The translations under genes and the position numbers were made by a program. Shown one piece after another: positions 43,001 through 50,824 of a stretch of DNA of 64,000 nt. Source of the DNA: Thalassobaculum fulvum (GTDB lineage Bacteria; Pseudomonadota; Alphaproteobacteria; Thalassobaculales; Thalassobaculaceae); NCBI RefSeq assembly GCF_014652915.1, contig NZ_BMZS01000002.1, positions 168,590-232,589 on the forward strand, written 5' to 3'. Below the pieces are notes generated by a model. That model searched no databases, was not told the DNA's origin, and saw only the letters and a list, made by a program, of their open reading frames with translations. Position 1 is the stretch's first letter, and every line of letters begins with the position of its first letter.

Positions 43001-44061
43001 TACAGCACCGGCATCATCTTCGCCGCGGCACTGACCGTGACCGAGTACCCCATGGCAAGCACGGTGCCGGCGCCGGCGTCGAGCAGGCGGGCGCCCAGGC
43101 TGGTCTCGCGCTCGTCCCCGACCTGCTTGCCCGACTGGCAGGCATTGAGGATCGCGATCGGCACGCGATGCCGGGCCAGCAGCTTGGCGACCTCGTCGGC
43201 CGACGCCAGGTCGCAGGTCGGATCGCCCTTGCGCTTCGGCGGCGTCTCCGGCTCGAACAGCAGGAACCCTTCGACCCCGTCGAACGCCTTCAAAGGATCG
43301 CGGCCATAGCGCATGGTCAGCCCGTCGCCGGCGACACCGTCGGCGGACAGCACCTGTCCCGCCTGCTCGTGGCTCAGCACCGCGCCGTGCAGGTCGAAGT
43401 GCACCACGTGGTAAGGCGTGTCGCGCCGGGCCTCCAACTGCCGCGCCAGGGCGGCATAGGTTCCCGGACGCAGCAGGTCGACCTGCACCGGCGTCTCGAT
43501 GTTCGACAGCGCGTCCAGCAGCGGGCGCGATATGGTGCGATAGCCCACGTCGTTGGCTCCGCCCGGCCGGGCGGTAACCACGAGAACCCGGACCGTCGTG
43601 GCGTCCCGGTCGTACTGGGCCGCCTCGATTCCGGCCCGCCGGGAGGCCCGCGACAACGACACCTCGGTCGCCAGATCGAGCCCACGATCAGGATCGCGCA
43701 GCGACTCCCAATGCAGTCGTTGGAAGCCATGGCTGCCCTGGATCACGATCTGCCGATCACCCGCCGGCTGCGAGCGCCAGCGCTCGTACGCCGCCTGCAC
43801 CGGGCGGGACGCGAACACGGCTCCGAACAGCGCCTCGCCGTACTCGGTAACGCTGGCCGCCGCCGCGTCGGCGCGCGCGCCGTCGAGCATCGGAAAGCGC
43901 AGCCACTGCTCGAAATACCATTCGAGGACCGACTCTCGGTCCACATCGCCCGCGTCGAACGGGTCGGAGAGCGAGAACGGCCCGAAGGTCGCGCCATCGA
44001 TCTCGACGTCGACCGACCAAGCGTCGTCGGAGTACTCGCGCTCCCGGATCAGCAGTACCAC
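40009..44061 (-). CDS. CHAT protease - STAND NTPase - TPR protein
   Basis: A 1350-residue protein with three parts. Residues about 150-400 are a CHAT (caspase-like) domain: VVHFDLHGAV gives the catalytic His (His225, before Gly) and AILNACQSG gives Cys308. Residues about 435-780 are an NB-ARC/STAND NTPase: P-loop GGGGTGKTT (461-469), Walker B LLILDN (541-546), LLGGRGD and LAGHPLAM as the later NB-ARC-type motifs. After a helical linker, residues 946-1305 are nine 40-residue TPR units. The GTG at 44061 has GGGGAGG upstream. The build is that of an NLR-like sensor whose oligomerisation would activate a protease. No partner gene adjoins it. Confidence 0.9.
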   Translation of the reverse strand: MVLLIREREYSDDAWSVDVEIDGATFGPFSLSDPFDAGDVDRESVLEWYFEQWLRFPMLDGARADAAAASVTEYGEALFGAVFASRPVQAAYERWRSQPAGDRQIVIQGSHGFQRLHWESLRDPDRGLDLATEVSLSRASRRAGIEAAQYDRDATTVRVLVVTARPGGANDVGYRTISRPLLDALSNIETPVQVDLLRPGTYAALARQLEARRDTPYHVVHFDLHGAVLSHEQAGQVLSADGVAGDGLTMRYGRDPLKAFDGVEGFLLFEPETPPKRKGDPTCDLASADEVAKLLARHRVPIAILNACQSGKQVGDERETSLGARLLDAGAGTVLAMGYSVTVSAAAKMMPVLYAALFSGAPTGEAVRRARLELANDRKRRAYFDAEIELQDWILPVLYQRDQVKLTPRRMYPDEEAAWLERQSRRPAEQRTATGAFLGRDLDVLAVERRLIAHNVLLIQGGGGTGKTTLLRHLASWWERTGWIEAAHYFGYDDRAWTLEQILASLAGSLLQGADLAAFATLSLAAQQEKITRALRAKRRLLILDNLESVVGEAFAIRNELPEPRREEIRGFLAKLVGGESLVLLGGRGDVPWLDAEVIDGATYLLRGLDAEAASELAARIFARAGIAPDMRSDSMKRLMRLLAGHPLAMEVVLPNLARQSPDEILAGLSTGAADLDKDDARRTESILACVEYSHANLSPDAQRLLECLVPFKAAIMVPMLKQYVEELVKEPELADLPVDRWEDMLAQARSWGLLQPHPDPRAAGAGYCSVQPVLPWFLERRLAAAGRGATRAAIGRAFRRFVEGVGGAVMSLARSKEPAQRAIGELLLSVEHETFVAALEGALADHEQILGSYAPLSLYYDRAQNHRAGAAMARKVMAALETYPEVALNDRLRLETVGVIDDAAKYLLNMKQLDEAGSAYAKALEMFEGLSEEAKAQFPAGSAGILHQLGVVALERRDYAAAEEACRKALEIYVRIGEENKAAGTYHQLGRVAQERRDFAAAEEAYGKALEIKLRFDDQHSAASTYHQLGNVAQLRRDFAAAEEAYRKALEIKLRFDDQHSAASTYHQLGIVAQVRRDFVTAEEAYRKALEIYLHFDDEFEAADTYHQLGTVSQAQRNVAVAEESYRKALEIKLRYGDYHSAATIYHQLGTVAQERRDFAAAEEAYHKALEIKLGFDDQHSAASTYHQLGIVAQERSDFAAAEEAYLKALEIKLRFDDQHSAALTYHQLGTVAEERSDFAAAEEAYRKALEIKLRFDNQHSAAATYHQLGTVAVERRDFGSAEEAFRKALAIYMRFDDEHSAGIVVRSCIRLARADAPRREALTAMVAEVIGADAAQVAELFDAVTPED
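40147..41226 (-). repeat. Nine tandem 120-base TPR-coding units
   Basis: Nine units of exactly 120 bases run from 41226 down to 40147, each encoding a 40-residue TPR with the frame TYHQLGxVAQERRDFAAAEE followed by AYRKALEIKLRF. Neighbouring units are nearly identical in protein and close in DNA, and the GC content looks lower than in flanking genes. The pattern points to recent expansion and exchange between units. Confidence 0.9.
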
Positions 44062-44240
44062 GCGCCCCTCCCCTTAACGAGACGGCGTTCCGAATCGTCC
44101 TATACAGTTATTGAAGGATAAATTTGATTCAACCTACAACCCTAATGGGTGCGCGCGAACGGACACGTCCGCGGAGGTCGCAGTCGGACTCGAATGTGGG
44201 TACTGCTTGAGTGAAGGTGCGGCGTTCCGGACGGCGCGTC

Positions 44241-44624
44241 CTACCCTCGTTCGTCCTCGGGCAACAGGATCGGCTCGCCGTGCGGGGACCGCTCGGCGGC
44301 CCGGGCCCAGGCTTCCTTGCGCGAGAGCAGGCGGTCGGCCGACAGGTCGGTCTTGGCGACCACCAGCCCCTCCAGCGCCTTCAGCCAGTGCTGATAGTAG
44401 GTGTCGCCGAGGTCCGGATCACCGGCGGCCTGGGCGCGGTCGATCTCCGCCGACAGCGCCGCCGCCCATTCCGGCCAGGTGAACAGCCCGCCCTCGTGCA
44501 GCTTCACGGTCATGGCGAAGGCCTGGGCCTCCCACGGCTCCCGGAACACCGGGCCGTCCTTGTCGACCGGGATGCGCGGCAGCGCGTCGAGCGGGACCGC
44601 GGCCGCCTGTTGCTGCGCGCTCAT
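44241..44624 (-). CDS. Nitrile hydratase accessory protein (activator)
   Basis: A 127-residue protein related to the N-terminal part of nitrile hydratase beta subunits: PVFREPWEAQAFAMTVKLHEGGLFTWPEWAAAL, then DTYYQHWLKALEGLV. Such small activators (P14K type) deliver cobalt to the alpha subunit by subunit exchange. The start overlaps the beta stop by ATGA. Third gene of the alpha-beta-activator operon. Confidence 0.9.
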   Translation of the reverse strand: MSAQQQAAAVPLDALPRIPVDKDGPVFREPWEAQAFAMTVKLHEGGLFTWPEWAAALSAEIDRAQAAGDPDLGDTYYQHWLKALEGLVVAKTDLSADRLLSRKEAWARAAERSPHGEPILLPEDERG

Positions 44625-45277
44625 GCCGGCTCCAGATACGGTTCCCAGAGGTCGAGGTGGACGTCGCCGGGCTGCGCCTGGATGCCCCAGAGATCCTTGG
44701 AGTCGAAGGCGACGTTGTACAGGTGGTCGGCGACGCCGCGCTCGCCCCGCGCCGAGGCGTCGGCGAACACGTGGCCGCCGTGGTACAGCACCACCGTGCC
44801 GACCCGGCCCCGGACATAGCGCGGCGCCCTGGTGTGGGTCGGCGGGTGGTCGTTGCGCACCCGCACCCGGTCGCCGACGGCGAAGCCGGGCGGGTGGTCG
44901 ACCGGGCGGGTGTAGGGCGAGCCCTGCTGCAGCGCCTTGTAGACCCGCTCGGCCGGCAGCGCCTGGACGTCGTTCGGCTTCGGGCCGGCGGCCTTGCCGG
45001 TGCGTAGCTCCTCCTCGGTCACCAGCCCCTTCTCGACCAGCAGGGTCTCGAGCCCATGCAGCCACTGCTCGTAGTAGGTGTTGGCGAGGTACTGGGCCGG
45101 CGGCTGGCGCTCGCGGCTGTAGCGGCCCTCGTCGATGCTCCACTTGCCGAGGCCGCCGCAGGCCAAGGTCAGCGCGAACGCCCGGCGCTCCCACTCGCCG
45201 TGGAAGTACTCGTCCTCGGGCTCGTCCTGCACCGGCCCGAAGCCGTGCATCCCGCCCATGTCGTGCGCGCCGTTCAT
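44621..45277 (-). CDS. nthB: Nitrile hydratase subunit beta
   Basis: A 218-residue beta subunit. The N-terminal [16 protein letters not shown] and [11 protein letters not shown] are diagnostic. The C-terminal SH3-like barrel carries [23 protein letters not shown] and [12 protein letters not shown]. It pairs with the alpha subunit to hydrate nitriles to amides in the cytosol. The start overlaps the alpha stop by four bases. Confidence 0.95.
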   Translation of the reverse strand: MNGAHDMGGMHGFGPVQDEPEDEYFHGEWERRAFALTLACGGLGKWSIDEGRYSRERQPPAQYLANTYYEQWLHGLETLLVEKGLVTEEELRTGKAAGPKPNDVQALPAERVYKALQQGSPYTRPVDHPPGFAVGDRVRVRNDHPPTHTRAPRYVRGRVGTVVLYHGGHVFADASARGERGVADHLYNVAFDSKDLWGIQAQPGDVHLDLWEPYLEPA

Positions 45278-45933
45278 TCAGCCGCCTCCCGCGCCGGCCT
45301 GGCCGGATAGCTGACGGTCTCGACGCCGATCATGGAGTTGCGGGTGACCAGGTCGGCCAGCTCGTCCTCGGACAGGGTCTCGGTCCCCGCCGGGCGCTGC
45401 GGCAGCACCAGGTAGCGGACCTCGGCGGTCGAGTCCCAGACCTTGATCTCGACGTCGTCGGGCAGGACCGTACCGAAATCGGCCAGCACCCCGCGCGGGT
45501 CGATGACCGCCCGCGAGCGGTAGGGCGACGACTTGTACCAGACCGGCGGCAGCCCCAGGACCGGCCACGGGTAGCAGGAGCACAGCGTGCAGACGACCAG
45601 GTTGTGGACCTTGTCGGTGTTCTCGACCACGACCATGTGCTCGCCCTGGCGGCCCTCGAAGCCGAACGACTTGATGGCGGCCGAGGCATCCTTGCGCAGC
45701 CAGTCCAGGAACGCCGGATCGGTCCAGGCGCGCGCCACCACCCGGGCGCCGTTGCGCGGGCCGACCTTGGTCTCGTAGATGTCGATGAACTCGTCGAGGG
45801 CGGCCGGATCGACCAGCCCCTTCTCCACCAGCAGCGATTCGAGCGCTCGCACGCGGAGCTGAAGCTCGCTCAGCCGCGGGTGCTCGTGATCGTGATCGTG
45901 GTGGTCGTGGCCGTGATCGTGGGACCCGGACAT
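45274..45933 (-). CDS. nthA: Nitrile hydratase subunit alpha, cobalt type
   Basis: A 219-residue catalytic subunit. VCTLCSC at residues 114-120 supplies the metal-binding Cys115, Cys118 and Cys120; Thr after the first Cys is the mark of the cobalt form (iron enzymes have Ser). Two of these Cys are normally oxidised to sulfinic and sulfenic acid. The N-terminus is His/Asp-rich (residues 5-18), possibly a metal-handling tail. GGGAGGA precedes the ATG. No amidase or aldoxime dehydratase gene is adjacent. Confidence 0.96.
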   Translation of the reverse strand: MSGSHDHGHDHHDHDHEHPRLSELQLRVRALESLLVEKGLVDPAALDEFIDIYETKVGPRNGARVVARAWTDPAFLDWLRKDASAAIKSFGFEGRQGEHMVVVENTDKVHNLVVCTLCSCYPWPVLGLPPVWYKSSPYRSRAVIDPRGVLADFGTVLPDDVEIKVWDSTAEVRYLVLPQRPAGTETLSEDELADLVTRNSMIGVETVSYPARPAREAAE

Positions 45934-46040
45934 GCCGTCCTCCCTGGAGGTCGCCGTTGCAGTTTGCGACCGATCCTAGGGCGGGTCCGCGCGGCGGGCA
46001 ACGCCGCCGACGGTCAAATGTCGGCTGGATCCGGACACGC

Positions 46041-46063
46041 AAAAAGCCGCCCGGGCGGGCGGC
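46041..46063 (-). terminator. Rho-independent terminator of rpsU
   Basis: Reading the minus strand, the GC hairpin (46063-46046, arms GCCGCCCG / CGGGCGGC) is followed by five T (46045-46041). It lies 46 bases after the rpsU stop and before the nitrile hydratase operon, separating the two units. Confidence 0.85.
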
Positions 46064-46108
46064 TCCGCGTGGTGTCCCCGGGGCCGGAGCCCCGCGGGCG
46101 CCGTGATC

Positions 46109-46312
46109 CTAGTAGCCTTCGCGCTCCATGCGCTTCCGCATCAGCTTGCGATGCCGGCGAACCGCCTCGGCACGCTCACGCGCCTTCTTCTCCGAGGGCT
46201 TCTCGTAGTTGCGGCGCAGCTTCATCTCGCGGAAGACACCCTCGCGCTGCATCTTCTTCTTCAGCGCGCGCAGGGCCTGGTCGACGTTGTTGTCGCGAAC
46301 GGTAACTTGCAC
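46109..46312 (-). CDS. rpsU: 30S ribosomal protein S21
   Basis: A 67-residue ribosomal protein starting with GTG ([20 protein letters not shown]) and ending in the usual basic tail. S21 sits on the 30S platform and helps initiation. AAGGAG lies 11 bases before the GTG. A TATAGT (minus strand, 46412-46407) could be its -10. A clear intrinsic terminator follows, so it is monocistronic. Confidence 0.97.
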   Translation of the reverse strand: MQVTVRDNNVDQALRALKKKMQREGVFREMKLRRNYEKPSEKKARERAEAVRRHRKLMRKRMEREGY

Positions 46313-46494
46313 GGACTTCCCACTCCTTTCGTTTCCGATCTCAGCACAGCAAACAACGGCCAAGGGAACCCCACTACCAGGAGCCCCAGGCCGCCGACGT
46401 TCGTTGACTATAGCCGAAACCGCGGCACCGCGCCAGCAGGCCACCAGAGGAGGTCTGGTTTACCCGAGGCGACGGGCGCGCTATATGCCCCATC

Positions 46495-47046
46495 ATGACG
46501 CCGAAGTCCATAGTCCGCATGGGCGATCCCGTCCTGCGCCGTGTCGCCGAGCCGGTCGCCGATGCGACCGCCCCGGAAATCCGTGAGCTGATCGCCGACA
46601 TGGAGGCCGCGCTGGCGGACGCCGGCGGGATCGGCCTTGCCGCACCGCAGATCGGCGTGCCGAGCCGGGTGCTGATCTTCAGGGTCCCGGACGCCCGCGC
46701 CACCGACCATCCCGACGACGGCCCCTGCCCGCTGACCGCGCTGGTCAACCCGGTGCTCGAGCCGCTGGGCGACGAAATCGCGCTGGGCTGGGAGGGCTGC
46801 CTGTCGATTCCCGGGCTGCGCGGCGAGGTGCCGCGCCACCTCCGGATGCGCGTCACCGCCACCACGCCGGACGGCCAGCCGTTCGAGGCGGTCGTCGGCG
46901 GCACCCGGGCGCGGGTGCTGCAGCACGAGGTCGACCACCTGGACGGCGTGCTCTACCTGGACCGCATGACCGACTTAACCCGCCTGGGCTTCACCGAGGA
47001 GATCCTCGAAGCCGAGGCCGAGCGCCGACGCGAGGCCACCTCATGA
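46495..47046 (+). CDS. def: Peptide deformylase
   Basis: A 183-residue metalloenzyme that removes the formyl group from nascent proteins. All three motifs are intact: GIGLAAPQIG (45-54), EGCLSIPG with metal ligand Cys102, and QHEVDHLDG with His144, Glu145 and His148. The length is normal. The stop overlaps the COQ9 gene start by ATGA. No fmt gene is next to it. Confidence 0.96.
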   Translation: MTPKSIVRMGDPVLRRVAEPVADATAPEIRELIADMEAALADAGGIGLAAPQIGVPSRVLIFRVPDARATDHPDDGPCPLTALVNPVLEPLGDEIALGWEGCLSIPGLRGEVPRHLRMRVTATTPDGQPFEAVVGGTRARVLQHEVDHLDGVLYLDRMTDLTRLGFTEEILEAEAERRREATS

Positions 47047-47708
47047 TTCGCACGCCGCAGATGGACGCGCTGCGCGACCGCATCCTGGATGCGGCCCTGC
47101 CGCACGTGATGTTCGACGGCTGGAGCCGCCGGACCCTGACCGAGGGCGCCCGGGCCGCCGGACTGGAGCCGGAGGACGTCGACATCGCGTTCCCGCGCGG
47201 GGTGCGCGGCGCGGTCGACCACTGGCTGCGGCGGGCCGACGACGCCATGGTGGCGGCCCTCGACGAGGCCGACCTCGAGTCGATGCGGATCCGCGACCGC
47301 GTCGCCTTCGCCGTCCGCACCCGCCTGGAGCAGGCCGAGCCGCACAAGGAGGCGGTCCGCCTGGGCCTCGGCTACCTGGCGCTGCCCGGCAACGCCCGGA
47401 TCGCGGCCGGGAGCCTGTACCGCACCGTCGATTCGATCTGGTGGGCCTGCGGCGACCGCTCGACCGACTTCAACTTCTACAGCAAGCGCGGCCTGCTGGC
47501 GGCGGTCTACTCCTCGACCCTGCTGTACTGGCTCGACGACAGCTCGGACGGCCACGCCGACACCTGGGCGTTCCTGGACCGGCGGATCGCCGACGTCATG
47601 CGGATCCCGAAGATCAAGGGCCGGTGGCGCGAGCTGAGCGGCAAGCTGCCGAGCCCGCTGCGCTTCATGCGGGCCTATCGCTCGGCCAGGGGCGCAGCCG
47701 CCGGTTGA
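47043..47708 (+). CDS. COQ9 family protein
   Basis: A 221-residue all-helical protein of the COQ9 family, TetR-like in fold but lipid-binding, which assists a ubiquinone-ring hydroxylation step. Typical stretches are DALRDRILDAALPHVMFDGWSRRTL, a helix with GAVDHWLRRADDAM, and DSIWWACGDRSTDFNFYSKRGLLAAVYSSTLLYWL. It is translationally coupled to def. Its last 44 bases overlap the convergent purK gene. Confidence 0.93.
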   Translation: MIRTPQMDALRDRILDAALPHVMFDGWSRRTLTEGARAAGLEPEDVDIAFPRGVRGAVDHWLRRADDAMVAALDEADLESMRIRDRVAFAVRTRLEQAEPHKEAVRLGLGYLALPGNARIAAGSLYRTVDSIWWACGDRSTDFNFYSKRGLLAAVYSSTLLYWLDDSSDGHADTWAFLDRRIADVMRIPKIKGRWRELSGKLPSPLRFMRAYRSARGAAAG

Positions 47709-48756
47709 CGTGCCCCATCTTGCGGCCGGGCCGGGCCTCGGCCTTGCCGTAGAGGTGCAGCTTGGCGGTCGGGTCGGCGATCAGCGCCGGCCAGTCGTTC
47801 ACGTCGTCGCCGATCAGGTTCAGCATCTCGGTCTCGAACAGCGCGTCGACCGGCCCCAGCGGCAGGCCGACGACGGCCCGCACGAACTGCTCGAACTGCG
47901 AGGTGGCGCAGCCGTCCTGGGTCCAGTGGCCCGAGTTGTGCGGCCGCGGCGCGATCTCGTTGACCAGCACCTCGCCGTCCCCGGTGACGAAGAACTCGAC
48001 CGCCAGCAGCCCGACCAGCTCCAGCGCCTCGGCCAGCGCCACGGCCGCCGCCTCGGCGGCCCGGGCGACCGCCGGATCGACCGGCGCCGGTGCCACGCTG
48101 CGCCGCAGGATGCCGTCGCGATGCTCGTTCATGGCGAGCGGGAACACCCGGCACCCGCCGTCCAGGCCGCGCGCGACGATCGCCGAGATCTCGCAGGTGA
48201 AGGCGATGCGGCGCTCCAGGATGGCGTCGTCGGAGCCCAGCTCCTCCCAGGCCGCGCGAAGCGATGTGTCCATGTCGACGGCGACCTGGCCCTTGCCGTC
48301 GTAGCCGAACCGGCAGGTCTTCAGGATCGCCGGCACACCGACCGCCGACAGCCCGTCGGCCAGCTCGTCGAGCGTCGTCACGCCCCAGAACGGCGCGGTC
48401 TCCAGCCCGCAGTGCCGGGCGAACCGCTTCTCCTCGACCCGGTGCTGCGCCACCTGCAGCGCCAGCGGCCCCGGCCGCACCGGAACGTCGCGCGCCAGCA
48501 GCTCGAGGGTCGAGACCGGCACGTTCTCGAATTCCAGGGTCACCACGTCGACGGCCGCCGCGAACGCCGACAGCGCCGCCGTGTCGTCCCAGCCGCCGAC
48601 GGTGGTCGCCGCCGATACCTGCGAGGCCGGGCCGTCCGGAACCGGGTCGTAGATATGGCACCGGTAGCCGAGGTTGCCGGCGGCGAGCGCCGTCATCCGC
48701 CCGAGCTGGCCGCCGCCGAGAATGCCGATGGTCGAGCCGGGGGGCAGCGGTGCCAT
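47665..48756 (-). CDS. purK: 5-(carboxyamino)imidazole ribonucleotide synthase
   Basis: A 363-residue ATP-grasp enzyme that carboxylates AIR with bicarbonate in purine synthesis. It begins with TIGILGGGQLGRMTALAA; the ATP-grasp domain includes LKTCRFGYDGKGQV and VNEIAPRPHNSGHWT, both diagnostic. The start overlaps the purE stop by ATGA. The 3' end overlaps COQ9 by 44 bases. Confidence 0.96.
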   Translation of the reverse strand: MAPLPPGSTIGILGGGQLGRMTALAAGNLGYRCHIYDPVPDGPASQVSAATTVGGWDDTAALSAFAAAVDVVTLEFENVPVSTLELLARDVPVRPGPLALQVAQHRVEEKRFARHCGLETAPFWGVTTLDELADGLSAVGVPAILKTCRFGYDGKGQVAVDMDTSLRAAWEELGSDDAILERRIAFTCEISAIVARGLDGGCRVFPLAMNEHRDGILRRSVAPAPVDPAVARAAEAAAVALAEALELVGLLAVEFFVTGDGEVLVNEIAPRPHNSGHWTQDGCATSQFEQFVRAVVGLPLGPVDALFETEMLNLIGDDVNDWPALIADPTAKLHLYGKAEARPGRKMGHVNRRLRPWPSDRPA

Positions 48757-49274
48757 CACGAGTCCTCGTTCACCGGTTCCTGACCGACCGCCTCGGTCTG
48801 CCGCCGGCGCCAGTCGGCCAGCGCCGCCGCGACGGCCTCGTCCTGCAGGCCGACGATCGACGCCGCCATCAGCCCGGCGTTGATCGCGCCGGCCTTGCCG
48901 ATGGCCAGCGTGCCGACCGGGATGCCGCCCGGCATCTGGACGATCGACAGCAGGCTGTCCATGCCGGACAGCGCCTTGCTCTCGACCGGCACGCCCAGCA
49001 CCGGCAGCGTCGTCATCGACGCCGTCATGCCCGGCAGGTGCGCGGCCCCGCCGGCCCCGGCGATGATCACCTTGAGACCGCGGTCGCGGGCGGTCTCGGC
49101 GTACTCCATCATCCGCTTCGGGGTCCGGTGCGCCGACACGATACGGCACTCGTGGGCGACCCCGAGAGCGTCCAGCGTCTCCGAGGCGTGCCGCATGGTC
49201 GGCCAGTCGGACTGGCTGCCCATCACGATGCCCACTACCGGGCCGACCACCGGCGCCTGCGCTTGCTTGGTCAT
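48756..49274 (-). CDS. purE: N5-carboxyaminoimidazole ribonucleotide mutase
   Basis: A 172-residue class I PurE that moves the carboxylate from N5-CAIR to [24 protein letters not shown] holds the phosphate-binding region, [13 protein letters not shown] the conserved His, and [26 protein letters not shown] the central helix. First gene of the purEK pair. Confidence 0.96.
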   Translation of the reverse strand: MTKQAQAPVVGPVVGIVMGSQSDWPTMRHASETLDALGVAHECRIVSAHRTPKRMMEYAETARDRGLKVIIAGAGGAAHLPGMTASMTTLPVLGVPVESKALSGMDSLLSIVQMPGGIPVGTLAIGKAGAINAGLMAASIVGLQDEAVAAALADWRRRQTEAVGQEPVNEDS

Positions 49275-49430
49275 GTCTCCTCCGGCCGCTCGGCGGAAAG
49301 CGGCGGATTATAGGAACGCGGCATCCTGGTGCAAGCACGCAAGAATCACGTCCAGTGGCCGGGCTGACAGTCCCTCGCCGACGCGATAGACTTTCCGATC
49401 AAGAAGCGGAACATCGCCGAAGATTGCGGG

Positions 49431-49970
49431 ATGAAGGCCTATTCGCTCGACAACGTGTCTGCCCTGGTGGTGGACGACAACCGTTTCATGCGCACGATCA
49501 TCGTGAACGTGCTGCGTGGGTTGTCGATTCATCACGTCGCCGAGGCCCGGGACGGCTACGAGGCGCTGGAGGAACTCCGCGCCACGCCGATCGACCTCAT
49601 CGTGATGGACTGGGAGATGGAAGGCATGAACGGGATGCAGCTGCTGCAGACCGTCCGCAGCGGCAAACGCGGCGTCAACCCGCTGATCCCGGTGATCGTG
49701 GTCTCGGCCAACACCATCGCCCGCAACGTCATCCAGGCGCGCGACGCCGGCATGACCGAGTTCCTGGCCAAGCCGGTGTCGGCTGCCAGCCTGTACGCCC
49801 GCATCGTCTCGATCATCGAGAGTCCGCGGCGGTTCGTGCGGACCGGCTCGTATTTCGGACCGGACCGGCGGCGCCGGTTCGAGGCCGACTACGTCGGCCC
49901 GCGGCGGCGGACCGAGGACCAGCAACGCACCGGCAGCCTCGACGACCTGGATGCGGTCAAGCGCGCCTGA
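49431..49970 (+). CDS. Response regulator with receiver domain
   Basis: A 179-residue protein: a CheY-like receiver (residues about 8-130) with acidic pair Asp15-Asp16, phospho-acceptor Asp60 in LIVMDWEMEGMNG, a Ser in VVVSANT and Lys in FLAKPVS. The 50-residue C-terminal tail is Arg-rich (GPDRRRRFEADYVGPRRR) and is not a known output domain. The next gene, 19 bases on, encodes an Hpt-like protein, so the two may form a phosphotransfer pair. Confidence 0.9.
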   Translation: MKAYSLDNVSALVVDDNRFMRTIIVNVLRGLSIHHVAEARDGYEALEELRATPIDLIVMDWEMEGMNGMQLLQTVRSGKRGVNPLIPVIVVSANTIARNVIQARDAGMTEFLAKPVSAASLYARIVSIIESPRRFVRTGSYFGPDRRRRFEADYVGPRRRTEDQQRTGSLDDLDAVKRA

Positions 49971-49989
49971 GCGACCGGGAGAGTGATCG

Positions 49990-50490
49990 GTGGCCAACGA
50001 CAAGCCGAAGGTCGAGTTCATCGACAACCCGAACCCGCTGCGGACCAAGGTGAAGGTCAAGGGCGGCGATCCGTCGGACATGCTCGCCAAGGCCGAGGAG
50101 TCGGTGCAGAAGCTCGGCGGCGAGTTCGAGACGATCTTCAGCGACAACGTGACCGCCCTGGCCGCCGCCATGGCCGACGTCAGGCAGGGCGGCATGACCC
50201 GCGAGCGCGCGCTGATCGCCATGCGCCGGCTGCTGCACGACCTGCGCGGCCAGGCCGGCACCTTCGGCTACCCGCTAGTCAGCCACATCGGCGACAGCGC
50301 CTGCAAGTTCATCGACCTGTCCGAGGACTTCGGCCCGACCGAGACCGACGTGCTGGCCATGCACATCAACGCGCTGCAGGCCATCCGGCAGGCGAAGATC
50401 AAGGGCGACGGCGGCGCGGTCGGCCGCGAACTGATGGACGGCCTGCGCAAGGTCATCCTGAAGTACAACGCCGGGGCGGAGCTGGACTGA
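49990..50490 (+). CDS. Hpt-like phosphotransfer protein
   Basis: A 166-residue protein with GTG start and GGGAGA (49978-49983) upstream. LLHDLRGQAGTFGYPLVSHIG at residues 81-101 matches the Hpt consensus HxLKGxAxxxG, with the likely phospho-accepting His83. The rest is helical. It is co-transcribed with the receiver gene before it. No histidine kinase is present in the window. Confidence 0.75.
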   Translation: MANDKPKVEFIDNPNPLRTKVKVKGGDPSDMLAKAEESVQKLGGEFETIFSDNVTALAAAMADVRQGGMTRERALIAMRRLLHDLRGQAGTFGYPLVSHIGDSACKFIDLSEDFGPTETDVLAMHINALQAIRQAKIKGDGGAVGRELMDGLRKVILKYNAGAELD

Positions 50491-50527
50491 AGCGCGGGGA
50501 CCGGCGCGCGCCGCGTCCCGGCCGGTT

Positions 50528-50734
50528 TCAGGCGATGATGTCGGGCAGCAGCCGGCTCTCGAGGCGCGAGATCTCGTCCTTCAGCATCAGCTTGCGTTTC
50601 TTCAGCCGCTGAAGCTGCAGCTGGTCGAAAGGGGCCTTCTCCAGCAGGCGGGCGATCACGTCGTCGAGGTCCCGGTGCTCGGTCTTCAGGTCCGACAGCC
50701 GGCGCTTCATTTCTTCCAGGTCTTGCACCACCAC
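50528..50734 (-). CDS. YdcH / DUF465 family small protein
   Basis: A 68-residue coiled-coil protein. LKTEHRDLDDVIARL and LQRLKKRKLMLKDEISRLE are the family signature. Function is unknown. The start is uncertain: consecutive GTG codons at the 5' end or the ATG at 50710, giving a 60-residue form. Confidence 0.85.
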   Translation of the reverse strand: MVVQDLEEMKRRLSDLKTEHRDLDDVIARLLEKAPFDQLQLQRLKKRKLMLKDEISRLESRLLPDIIA

Positions 50735-50824
50735 CCTCGATGCGCAGTCGGGCCGGATCGCCCCTCACCGGGACGGAAGGGTATCACGACGGACGCTCTC
50801 GAAAACGACCGTTTCGCCTTCCTG

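Noticed and set aside
44062-44240. AT-richer 179-base gap upstream of the CHAT gene, examined for a second small gene or RNA
   Set aside because: A short plus-strand frame here has no ribosome binding site or family and runs into the nitrile hydratase activator gene. Only a -10-like TATAGG for the CHAT gene was seen.
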